Source: Pythium myriotylum
Taxonomy: Eukaryota > Oomycota > Peronosporomycetes > Pythiales > Pythiaceae
Reading direction: 5' to 3'
Length of the DNA stretch: 64,000 nucleotides
Assembly (NCBI GenBank): GCA_023091665.1
Contig: JALJCQ010000013.1
Location: 2,108,001 to 2,172,000 of the forward strand
In this document: piece after piece, positions 11,701 through 23,138 of the stretch
How positions within the stretch are numbered: position 1 is the stretch's first letter
Layout of the letters: the number at the start of each line of letters is the position of its first letter
Notes under the pieces: generated by a model
What the model saw: only the letters and a program-made list of their open reading frames with translations
Databases searched by the model: none
Told to the model about the DNA's origin: nothing
Program-made: the position numbers and the translations under genes

Positions 11701-14700
11701 CACAATGATCGACAGTCTGGCAGCTCAAGCGCGACTTGGGATGAGTTGCTCTGATGTGTGTCTGCGCCAGCTCATGATTGTTGCTGCGGAGATTGTCCTC
11801 GACCACGAGACCCAACAAAAGGCAATTAGTGTAATTCCAGCTGAGATTATCTGGATTGCATTCCGCGTCGGCGTCGAAAGTTTGATCGAAAGAGGTGATG
11901 ATCATGGGGCGTTCTCCATTCTTCATGAAATGGTAGGGCGTCTCCTATCTATTAATCGGCAGGAGATGGGATCCGTTTCACTCTTTCGAGTGTTGAAGAT
12001 TGTCAGCGCTCACGCATTCCAGCTTCAATCCAACCAGAATTTGGCAGGGATGTTTGCTGAAGTCTGTCTAGCATACCTTTTTAACCCGCTGAGCAGCCAC
12101 TCTCCATCAGTCGTTACTGCAAGTCTTCGCGCTCTAATTACACTGGCGAAGGATTCAAATCGACCTCAGTCGCCTCTTCTGCAAAATGACCCAGAGCTCT
12201 CACGGAAGCTTCTTGAGCGGATAGGAGCACTCCAATCAAGCATCAAAGTGCCAAGCGACGAGAGTGAAACTAAATTAAAGGACTGCTGCGTCATACTACT
12301 GGACAGTGAACACACCCGCTCGAGAATAGTGGACCTGCTGGATCCAGCTTATTGTGATGGAGGCGGCTTTGTCTGCCTACCAACGGCTTTATCGGAGCTC
12401 GACCTATCTGTCGATCAATCTGGAATCCCAGTAACGAATGGAGATGGGCAAGATTGTAGTGAGGTTGCGCATTGGAATGTTCGATGCGATGGCTGTAGTC
12501 AGAGTCCGTTACGAGGATTCCGATTCAAGTGCTTCACCTGTGCAAACTACGATCTCTGCTCGACGTGCTATGCGAACCACTCTATCCACAGTGTGGATCA
12601 TCAGTTTGTAAGAGTTGCAAGCTCGTCAACTACGGGGGAGCTACTGCAGCCTCGGTCAAAGGCGAGCGGCATCGTATCAGAAGGCAGTCTAATAGGATCC
12701 AAGCCGTGGATTGGAAGCGTTCTTCGCTCACATTTAGAGACGTACGGCTTCGTCGTCGTCTTTCGTGGGTCAAGCGATGTCTGTCTTCGTCGAGCCAAAG
12801 CTATATCTGAATCAGGCTTTCCGAGCACTGTGGTGGAGAGGCCAGATCTCGACAGACTCGAGAGATTTTACGACTGGGAGAGCGCCATTCAAGCTGCTTT
12901 TGAGCCAGGCTCTGGTCGCCTTGCACGTCGCCATAGTTCGTCAAGTTCATCATCAACACCTCGGAAACCAGATCGCTCAGTCATCAACCAGTTCAATCGA
13001 ACCGTTGAAAAAACAAGACAGCGCGATAACCAGCTTCCCGATCCCAGCGTCTTACTTTCTGAAATGGTTATATTCACGAGACTTCTGTGGAGTAATGGAG
13101 AGTTGCAGGGTCCAGTTCTCAAGGAGATCATTTTGTACGTGCAGGGTTTGGGACCAGAGGTTGCGTTTTCGGATTCGGTCGATCGTGCTTCGTACTATCG
13201 TGCTCTTGGCCTCACAATTGTTCTTGGGGGCTTTGTGGAAACCTTCCGTATTGGCACGTGGGTGCAGATGAAGGATCCAGTCATGAACAAGCAGCTCGTA
13301 GGCATTGTGAAGCACTACACTGGTGTCAGTGATGATGTCGCCGTAATCTGGTGCTCGCGAAATGGACTTCAGGACAGCGATACTAAGCCTCCAGATGTTC
13401 GCAAGAGCTCAACTTCCCATCTTGCCGTTGTGAGCGAAGTTGAATTGACCAATATTTACGGCCGTATCGCCGAGGAGACACTCTTCTTTCCCGCAATCGC
13501 TACGGTTTTGAAAACTGCCCACAAGTTACTAAAGAGTACACCCGCCCAACTTGTTCATGATCACAGTCGTATTGCAGCAGCTGAGCTGGTCGTCAGCTGG
13601 CTTCGGATGTACATGCATTCGATGGGAAAGCTGCCTTCTTTATTGCACCAGTCTTCACCTGGAAATGGGACAGGAAATCTGGCTCTTTTGCTATTCCAAC
13701 TTGCGAAAGCATCCAAGTCTGGATCGTCAATAGACACATTGTTCGCCAGACGTCACGAGCTATGGTGCACGCAGCAAGCAATGCTGAGCGACTGCCAATT
13801 CCGACTCGCGACTCGGCCAGTGATCAACTCAAATGTAGGCCACGATCCGTCTTGCGCTTACGGACCCGGTGCAAACGGTCAGTCTGATTTGACAGAGTAT
13901 GTGTTCAATCTATATGCCCACGCTTCAAGATCGGAACTTCCACAACATTCGGGGCGAAACAAGTTGCTCGAGTATTGGGAAAAGAATGTAATCCCAGCTA
14001 TCGAAGCGTACGTGGCGGGCTCTTTCAAGAGCTACGAAATGGATTATTTTTTTGCCCAGCTGCGAGAACCCCTTCGAGAAGGAAATCCGGCTGCAGCGAT
14101 GAAGATTGCGTTCACGTTGTGTGACGGCCATGTCCCATCCGGGTGTCATTACCCCGACCCGGAGACTGATTGGACTGCTCTTCAGATTGACGACATTGAG
14201 ATTGGATCCCAATACATAATCACAAAGGGGATTGCTGAATCGGATCACAGTGACTGGCCACCCGAGATGAAATGGACCATTGGCCATCCAGGTGTTGCGA
14301 GAGTTGTGTGTCCAAACGGCTGCGTTCTGATGCAACTGAGGAATCCTACAACATCATGCCTCGAACACTGGTGGTACCAGGTTGAGAACCTGACGGTTGG
14401 TTCAATTACAATGAGTATATCCGAGCGATCGGTCGACGTGCTCGGCGGGGTTCTGGAAGACATCGTGAAGCTTGATCAGGAAATGCTGGGGGTGATTGCA
14501 AGGCGTTGCGTGTTCTCGATGCTAAAGAACGCCCCAGACCGCTTCCCACTCGTAAGCGGCCGTCAGTCTGCGAAGATTCACTTTAACATTGTGGACATAT
14601 TGCGTATGGCAGCTGGTGCAGAGTTAGGCGTCGAGGTCCAGTCCATTGTGGGTGAGAATGATCGTGATCTCTTTCGAGGTTCTGCTACCGGTTCATGGAA

Positions 14701-17700
14701 CTATGAGAGTGGATATGAACTCATGGACTCGCTTCGAGCCGTGCTCACGAAACGATTTGAGTATGTGCCTTTTACTACCGATGAGCAAAGTGCGCAGGCT
14801 GCTCTTACCGTAGCCAGCAAGTCGAAGGTAGGTAAGGCGAGCAAAGCGCTGAGTGTGACCGATCAGGGATCCCTTATGGATAGCCAAGTATCGAATACGC
14901 CATTCCGGGGTCTTTGTGAAGGGCTCACCGTTGTGAAGTATCGCTTTACGCTTATGGAGGCACTTGCCCAGGAACTCAAGCGTTCGCTTGACTCATCTGC
15001 CGCGTTCTTGCAGCAGAATGCTTTCATGGTAGCGAGCGATGTCCCTCCAAAGCCGATCATCATGCTCAAGGTCCCCGGTGCTAGTAGCCTAGTAATTTCC
15101 TTTGCTATCCACCCGGTATTAATGGATCTACCGGCGGGGAGCAGTCTGGAGTTCTTCGAAGACGAGCAATGCGCAAAGCGCGTGTTCGGCTTCTTCGGTG
15201 ACAAGCGTGGGCTTAATTACTTACCCCCTTTAGTGATTCCCGGTGGACGGTGCTTCGTTCGCGCGTCTCAAGCAGCGTATGCACGCTATAAGTTCCGAGT
15301 TGACCCTCTTACTCCTGATTTCGGTCTTGCGCTATGGATTGGTGACGAGTTGTATCACCGTATGATTTCAGTGTCACTTTCAAGCTTCGAGCTCGAGTCA
15401 GTGGTATCGTCTGTGCTGAGCTCGATTGCTGACTTCCTAGTCAGTGGTGTGGCGTTGCTACCCCCATGCATCAAGGGTGTAGTATGCCAGTTGCTGACTA
15501 AGATGGTCAACTTTGCCATCAGTCGTTCACTATCCAACTCAGTTCCATTATCCAAACTATCCGTGCTTGCACGGGACCTCGCTGTCGCAGTTAGCCATGA
15601 ACAGGAAGCACAAAAAGGTCTGTACTCGTTACCCACACAACAACTTGCGGAGCTATTAGCGACCATTGAAGAAGTTTCGAGGCTTCGAGGATCGTCAACA
15701 TTTACGTTTTCGACAGCCTGGTGGCCTAACCTCGTCAGCCTGTCACGCTTCACGCGGGTATTCACACAGAAGCGCGATCCTGAGGGCTCTACTGACATTC
15801 TTGCGAGAATCAGCTGCGGCCGAACTCCGCTTGAAGATATCGACGAAGCGTCGAAACTCCTTCGTCTTCGAGATTATCTGTCTGAGCGGATGATACTGCT
15901 TCAGCAACTTCCTCGGACCACTCGTGTAGCCGAGCTTGGGGTAGCTGTCTCACGCTTCATCCAGCATATTGCGCTCGAGGAATGTGGTGAAGCAGACGAT
16001 CAAACAGTCCTGTCAGCAGCTGTCGTTTATCGCCGCGGCATCACTGCGAGACTCCTACATCTTCCTGTTGATTGTAACGGTGAGACACTGGGATATGCCG
16101 TCGTGGATGTTGGCCGCCAGGACGTGATTCCTCAATTGCTGTCTCGACTAGAGAAAGAATTTTTCGAATTTGAGGGTGATCCAACTACCGAAGATTTGTC
16201 ATTGAGCGAAAAATTGAGTGGGCTTCACGCCAACGAGCAGATTCTAGCTGAAGACAGCTCGACCGATGTCGAGACTGTTACTGTGAATGAGGACAGCGTG
16301 TGGTCGTGTACCGTATGCACCCTAGAGAACCCAACAGCAGAAGTGGAGTGTGCAGCATGCGGCTCTCCGATTCCCAATGACGTTGCAAATCTTATCGGGC
16401 GCCGAATCCGTGCACCTTCAAGTCGTACTCTATCCGCTCAGTCTGGACATAGCGAAAACACTTCAACTACCGAGGAACGATCAGGATCAATAGGGTGGAA
16501 GTGCGACGCATGCACCCTTGTGAACCAGTGGAATGATATCCAGTGCGCAGCCTGTGGAAGCGAACGCAACCCTGATCTAGTCGTACCCTCTGTCACTACT
16601 GCTGATGCAGAAGGCAGTGGTTCACACGATCAGCCCAACACCAACACCTCTAGTCACAGACTGTCTGGGTTAATGTTTGTCGAGCTTTTGCGTGTCGCGT
16701 CTACTGAATCTGTAGACCAAGTGGATACGTTCCTCGTTGAGTGCTTCACCGGAAATCGAGGTACACTGAAAGAGGAGCTTCAACGCTTAACTCAGCGCGA
16801 ATCTGCTTCAGCATATAGTGTAGTGCAACGTGCTGGATTCGAGTTTGCCACAGGCCTGTACGAGACTGACGGTATATCTGCAAAGATCTGCGAAATTGCA
16901 ACTCGTCGACCAATCCAGATATATGAATGGCTTCGGGAAAGTGGTTATGACCTCAACTTCGAATCCAGTCATTACACATCGAAGGAATCGGCACGGGCAA
17001 GCCAAGCGAAGTGGACATATCAGATGGATGTACAGCTAATATCGTTGGCTCGTCAAGTCGGAGCTGGGGTTGGAGTATTGTCACTTCTCGACCTTTGTCC
17101 AAGCTTCTTGAGTTCGTCTCAATTGAACGATAGCAGTCTTCTCGTTGGACTCGAGTCACGAGATTTAAGATTACGGTTTTTGGTCCTCAAGTCATTCAAC
17201 AAAATGGCGTTTGAAGCTCTCTCGCTCGTCAACCTCCGCAACAACTCAGATTCTAATGCACTACGCGCTCGGATGGTCGCTGTTCGCCAAATCTTGTTTC
17301 CCGCAGTGAAGATAAGATTTTTCGCCGACGCGCAGGACAAAGCTAACCTCGCTCAGTCAAATCTGATCGATGCTAACGTGAAACGCCCAGTAGTGACACT
17401 TGATCGCCGTCGGGTTGCAGCTCTTCGCCAACTAAGTGAGCAGGTATCCCTGAACGACACGAAGTCATCTTTGTTTGCATCGACAATGGAGCAGTTATCG
17501 ACGGTAAAACCATCAGTTCTTCGGGCTAAGCGACCTACAGGAGCAAGCGACCCGTTTGTTGCATTCATTGTGGTTTTCTCTGGTGAGAATGTTGTTGGCG
17601 AAGGTGGTCCTTACCGCCAAGTGTTTAACGATATTGCCAACGAACTCATGTCTCCTGGCAATGATCTCTTTCTTCCGACGCAAAACAGCGTAATGAAGAT

Positions 17701-18766
17701 CGGTGAGTACCGCGATCGTTTCTTGCCAATCCCGAGCGCGACATCACGCTCGTTGCTGAAGATGTACGAGTTTGTCGGTGTTCTCATGGGCTGTTGCATC
17801 CGGACTGGCGTGAGATTGAATGTCCGTCTAGCCCCAATTGTGTGGAAGATGCTGGTGAAACAGAGCCTGTCAATGATTGACTTAGAGCACATCGACTACT
17901 CCGTATGTGAGAGTCTAAAGTTCCTTGAGTCAGCAGCGTGCGATCCCACGACGCTACCAGCTGCCAGTTCCATTTTCTTCGAGTCTTTCACGACGACCCT
18001 TAGTGATGGTACAACCATAGAGCTGAAGCCAGGTGGTAATGACATTCCAGTGACTAGCGTGAACTGCAAGGAGTATGTTCGGCTGGTCAAAACTGCACGC
18101 TTCCAGGAATGCAAACCCCAAGTCGATGCAATGCTTCGAGGAATCGGATCGATTGTTCCTGTCTACCTACTTCAGCTGTGCACGTGGTCGGAACTGCAAC
18201 AGTGGGTCTGTGGAAGTCTTGCTGTGGATATCGATTTGCTCAAGGTAAGTGCTAGTGCGGTCTCTGCAAGATCGCATGCTCACAATGACGTTTATCCCAT
18301 CAGCGCCACACTCTCTATTCATCTGGAATGACTCCTGATAAATTCCCGCATCTTGATATGTTTTGGCGGGTGCTGAGCGAGTTTAGTGAGGAGAACAAGC
18401 GTCGATTTATCAACTTTGCATGGGGTCAAGATACATTGCCAGCTGATGATGCGGAGTTTGACCGGACACACACAAGGTTGCTGATCAAGTCACCACCAGC
18501 GACGGAAAAGTCCCAAGACTCGTTGCTTCCCAAAGCAGACACATGTACGTGCAATAGTCTCAGTTTCCTGAACATTGTCTTAACAACGAGTCGATTGTCC
18601 AGGCTTTTTCAACATCGAGCTCCCTGCGTACTCATCTGACGAGATAATGCGCGAGAAACTGCTTCTGGCCATAACATTGTGCACGAGCATGGACGGAGAC
18701 GAGCAAGCTGGTCGAATGGATCTGTACTTCGCTAGTGACGATCTCGATGATGATCACATCGAGTAA
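5746..18766 (+). CDS. Giant HECT-type E3 ubiquitin ligase with ZZ, UBA-like and RanBP2 zinc fingers
   Basis: This HECT ligase is predicted at 4258 residues from exons 5746-6638, 6698-11560, 11629-18244, 18304-18544 and 18603-18766; every phase closes. Domains in order: Ser-rich N-terminus; MIB/HERC2-like fold near 560 ([13 protein letters not shown]); ZZ zinc finger near 722-757; UBA-like segment near 818-856; second ZZ finger near 2197-2246 ([16 protein letters not shown]); two RanBP2-type fingers near 3476 and 3540 ([21 protein letters not shown]); HECT domain from about 3894 to the end. The catalytic cysteine is residue 4205 in [17 protein letters not shown]. Its codon is split by the last intron. 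HECT sequence resembles HERC1/HECTD4-type ligases more than NEDD4. The ATG at 5746 was chosen because the open frame further upstream has no ATG. Substrates cannot be told from sequence. Confidence 0.93.
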
Positions 18767-18848
18767 AAAGAACGGATGTCAGAGATAATGAGAAGTTTGT
18801 GTCGGTGCGGGTTTCTCGGACAGCTTGTATTGTGAACACGTTACGTCA

Positions 18849-20377
18849 CTAGTAGGTGATTTGGAGATCTGGATAACGATCTTTGATTGCTGCTGCTGTT
18901 TCCTTCGGAACACTAGGAAAAGTTATCAGTACTCTCAATAATTCAACTGAAGTAGGAAACGTACAGGGTGTATCGAAAGTCGATCTTCTTTAGTCGTTTT
19001 CGTTCAGGTTCTTTGACTTCTTCGACTCCTTGTCCCTCCTCGTCCTTCGGGGCATCACTGCTACCAATAGAGGACGAGGTGGGATCCACCAATGGTGCTC
19101 GGAAAGAGCCTGCGGTCTCTGACTCTGGAAAAGCTTCCATTTTGGCATTGATAGTGGAGACAATGGCCTGCAAACAAGACATCATGATCCGTGTTTCACG
19201 AGTACTGGTACGAGAGCAGTCACTGACATCAGTAGTAATAGTCTTCACGCCGCAGAGGTTTAGTTCTTGGATGTTCCGGCCACTGCTCGCTATGTAATGC
19301 AGCAGTTGATCGCTAGGAACAAGAATGGTGAGCTCCTAATCCTCCTCAAATCTGGGTATTTCCAGCTCACGTGATGGCAATATTCCAGTGCAAAGCAAGG
19401 CGAGAGATTCCCTCTCGCTTCGATAGCAGCGCAATTATCGCATCGTCTGTCACTGCGCTATAGCCAATGGCCAAGCTGTGGATTTTGCGGCACTTCGCCA
19501 TAATGATCTTGACGGTTCTGCCACCAGAAATGTAATCCAGTGTTGTTAATCACAGCGTTAGATGGTGAAAATGAAGGATGAATACGACCCAGCTACGCAC
19601 TGGTCGGTGATAGCATGTCCAGAGATGTGTACACGTGTAAACTTGGAGTGGTTCGGGTGCTTCTCAATGAGTTTTGTGATTCCTGCGACCGTCATGTTGA
19701 AGTTTCCGCCCACGTCAATGCACTATTCGAGACTCTGGTGAACAAACTGTACGAAATAGCAGTCATGGACGACAAGACATATGCTCACCTGCAGCTTTGG
19801 CGCGTGCTTGCGCAAGTGGTCGAGCGTCACGTCGGTGAGTTTGCGGCAGTTCTCGATATTGAGCTCCTTTATGTCTATACGCTCGCGGTCAACCCCACCT
19901 GTACACAAACGCCGGGACCCCAGTGTTTCTCACCTGGACAGTTCTTGAGCAGCACCTCAATCGCATCGTCCGTCAGGCGGAAACACCCGGAGAAGTTGAT
20001 TGTGTGAAGCTTGGTGCAAATCGCGGACATCTACAAGCTCCAGCGGTATCAAGAAGCTGCTTAGACGAGTCCATCGGGGTGGGTCGTACGCGCGCGATGA
20101 ACTTGGTCGAGATCTTGGCGCCTATCATCTCGAGCCGCGTCATGCTCACGTGGAAAAAGTTGTCGGGCAGCGTGTCGTCCGAGAGCCGGCCGCTCGCGAG
20201 CAGCGCGCGGATGAGCTCCTGCTTGGCCTTGTGCGTGCGCGACTTGGCCGGCTTGGAGATGCGGTGCATGCGCTCGACGGTGTCATGGTTGACGATCGCG
20301 TCGGCGAGCCGCGCCGACTTGGAGACGAACTTGAGCACGAGCTTGTCGAGCGCCGGCACGTCGCGCTTGAACGCCAT
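18849..20377 (-). CDS. Leucine-rich repeat protein of the AMN1/FBXL cysteine-containing type, eight exons
   Basis: Exons on the minus strand are 20377-20090, 20030-19934, 19874-19789, 19722-19601, 19517-19371, 19312-19228, 19167-18965 and 18912-18849; phases close to 363 residues. The middle is a run of about 26-residue LRRs with the cysteine-containing pattern of F-box/LRR and AMN1 proteins ([48 protein letters not shown]). The N-terminal 90 residues are charged and lack an obvious F-box. The acidic linker near residues 275-325 leads to a basic EPERKRLKK patch. Such LRR proteins commonly pick substrates for SCF ubiquitin ligases; that role is inference here. The gene ends 82 bp from the HECT gene, tail to tail, and shares a 153-bp divergent promoter with the SPX transporter. 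Confidence 0.85.
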
Positions 20378-20500
20378 GGTCGAGTGTGGGCCAGGGGCGT
20401 TAGGTGCGCACCGGAGGTTGCGCGAAGGTAGCGGCGAATCTCCCGCCGACCGTTGCTTCGACTTGGATCTGGTTCGGGTGAATGGTGGGTTTCGACGTCC

Positions 20501-20505
20501 ATTGG
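20501..20505 (-). promoter_or_regulatory. CCAAT box in the LRR/SPX divergent promoter
   Basis: ATTGG on the plus strand at 20501 lies 26 bp before the SPX transporter ATG and 124 bp from the LRR gene start, inside the 153-bp shared spacer. Core motif only. Confidence 0.3.
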
Positions 20506-20530
20506 CCGAGACGTGGCTCCTTCGCGCACC

Positions 20531-23076
20531 ATGAAGTTCGGCAAGCAGCTCGAGACGTCGGCGAATCCCGAGTGGCGCGAGTACTACGTGCAGTACAAGC
20601 GGCTCAAGCGGCTCATCAAGCGCGTGGCGTTTGAGGTCGAGAAGCACTCGACCAAGCAGGAGAAGCGCAAGAAGAAGAAGAAGGACAAGCTCAAGGCCGC
20701 CGAGAAGGCCGGAGAGGACCACATCCAGGTCGTCGTCAACGAACAGTCGCCGCTACTCGCGGCGGCCGCATCCATTCTCACGCCCTCATCGCTGTTCGAC
20801 TCGCACCCATCCGGATCAGGCTGGCTCGACGTGCAGCACGCGGAGAGCGAATTCTGGGGCGTCACCAACGAGAACCTCAAGGTCGTGAACGATTTCTACG
20901 AAGGCAAGGTCGTGTCGCTGCGCAAGTCGATTAAAGACTTTGAGGACGCTATCAAGAGCGAGCAAGAGTCCCATGGCCACGTACACGCGGCGCGCGGGCG
21001 CTCCCACTCGATGTCGCAGGGTGTGTGCTTGTTTGAACCGTAAGAAGTGAGTGGAGGCCGCTAACCGCATGTGAGGATTGTAGTGGATCGTGGCTTTGCC
21101 GCATTGCAGGACATCTACGACACACTGGTGGATCTACGCACGTTCGTTCAAATCAACCACTCGGGCTTCCGCAAGATCGTCAAAAAGGTTTGAAGCCAAT
21201 AATCTCTTCCTCGCTTGATCGTCACCTAACACATAACCCACAGTTTGACAAGACAACGAAGCAGTCGACGATGGAATCGTTTATGAAAAGACTCGAGAAC
21301 GAACGGTTCTACTCCTCGAATGAAATCGACGAGCTGTTCGAGCGAGTGTTTCACCTCACGTCGAAGGACAAACTCGAAGCTGGCAACATGGAACGCCGTA
21401 TTAAAAAGATGCAAGGAGACCAGCACTCGCTGATGCGCAAGGTGAAGTTCGTGCCCCTCAGCGTCGCGCTCTTCTTCTTTGTCGTGCTCCTTTTCGTGCG
21501 CGTCACCCCGAAGGACCACGACGTACAACAACGCTGCCTTGCTATGCTCGTGTTCGTTACCACCCTCTGGGTGACCGAGGCTGTGCCTTACTTTGCTACC
21601 GCACTTCTTGTGCCCCCTTTGGTTGTGTTTCTCCGCATCCTGAACGATAAGGCTGACCCACACCGCATCTTACCGGCAAGTACGTAATTCCCACCATGTA
21701 CATTCTTGTCTGTCGGTTGTCTAATCAACGTGAGAGCAGAGGATGCCGCGAAGGAGGTGATGCAAGAACTAGTCAACCACACAACTATCCTCATCATGGG
21801 TGGCTACTCAATCTCAGCGGCTTTTGCGAAGTGCCAGATCGAGCTCTACATTGCTGCTTTCCTTCAACGACGTTTCAAGAAGCGGCCCAATTTATTCCTA
21901 CTCGCGATCATGATGATGGGCTTGTTTTTATCGATGTGGATTAGCAACCACACAGCGCCAGTGTTGTGTGTTTCCGTGCTCCTACCGATCATTCGCGATT
22001 TCCCAACCAACAGCACCTACGTCAAAACACTACTTATTGGCTTGGCGTTCGCATGCAACCTCGGAGGCATGATGACCCCGATTTCCTCGCTGCAAAACAC
22101 ACTAGCTGTTTCGTACTTGGAGAAGGCTGGTTATAGCGTGTCGTTTGGTGAATGGATGGCAATCTCGGTGCCTTTCTGCACGATCTCGACTGTGCTCTGC
22201 TGGTTGTTCCTCCTGTGGGTGATGAACCCCCAGGATGCCAAGTACATCCCTCAAATTGTCTACGACCAGAAGCAGAAGATAAGCAGTCTCCATATTGCCG
22301 TCGTGTCGCTCACGTTGCTCACCATCGCGTTGTGGGCGTCATTCTCCGTCACAAGCATGACTTTTGGCGACCTTGGTATCGTTTCTCTCTTGTTCATGGT
22401 AGGTTTAACGTTATGACAATGTTCGCAGCTGTTCTCACCATTGTGCTGCTTGTTTCAGTTCGTCATGTTCGGGACTGGCATGCTGAGTCAGTTCGACTTC
22501 AACTCTTTCTCGTGGCATATTCTCTTCCTGATCGGTGGTGGCAACGTGCTCGGAGAAGCCGTGTCGCGCTCTGGACTTTTGAATACTTTGAGCCAGTCCA
22601 TCATTACGTACTTGCCTTCCGGGAGTGTCTGGGTCATTACGCTCTCACTTTGCATGTTCGTACTGACGCTCACGACATTTGTCTCGCACACGGTTGGCTC
22701 CATCATCTTGCTGCCCATAATCGTGCAGATGAGCATTGAGATCGGACATCCGCACATTCCAGTCATTTCGTGTGCGCTAGCCATCTCAGCAGGTATTTTT
22801 GCGTGTGACGTCCCACTTCATTTACGATCACTTTATTCACGACGCGTGTATTATTGTCTAGCGATGGCTCTGCCGTTCTCTTCTTTCCCGAACATCAACT
22901 CTCTGCTAGTGCTCGACGATCATGGACAGCCGTATCTGCAGGTGCAGGACTTTTTGCGCGTTGGGGTTACCTTCTCGCTTGTTTCTGTCGGGCTCATCGT
23001 TACACTGGGCTTTGGGCTTATTGTCGCCGTGCTTGGCTACAACATTACGCCAAACTACGTCGTCTTCTCGACGTGA
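20531..23076 (+). CDS. SPX domain-containing SLC13-family anion/phosphate transporter, six exons
   Basis: Predicted 745 residues from exons 20531-21020, 21084-21187, 21244-21679, 21740-22398, 22459-22792 and 22862-23076. The N-terminus is an SPX domain: MKFGKQLETSANPEWREYYV, a Lys-rich helix, and the conserved RKIVKKFDKTTKQ, which in this family binds inositol pyrophosphates and senses phosphate status. It is followed by a divalent-anion symporter domain (SLC13/CitMHS-like) with many membrane helices, for example LSVALFFFVVLLFV and WISNHTAPVLCVSVLLPII. This is the architecture of yeast Pho87/Pho90/Pho91 low-affinity phosphate carriers, so phosphate is the likely substrate. Location could be plasma membrane or vacuole. 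Convergent with VPS52, 62 bp apart. Confidence 0.92.
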
Positions 23077-23138
23077 AAATCGAAGTGATGAACAGATTGA
23101 TTGATTATCTCTACCGTATGATAGCCGTTCTATCTAAC

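Noticed and set aside
19973..20722. 249-codon minus frame starting inside the SPX gene
   Set aside because: The upstream part is antisense to the SPX exon. The LRR gene starts at the ATG at 20377 inside this frame, and the end is intron read-through.
20531..23076. SPX protein as a XPR1/PHO1-type exporter
   Set aside because: The membrane part has SLC13-type helices and no EXS domain, so the Pho87/90/91 type fits better.
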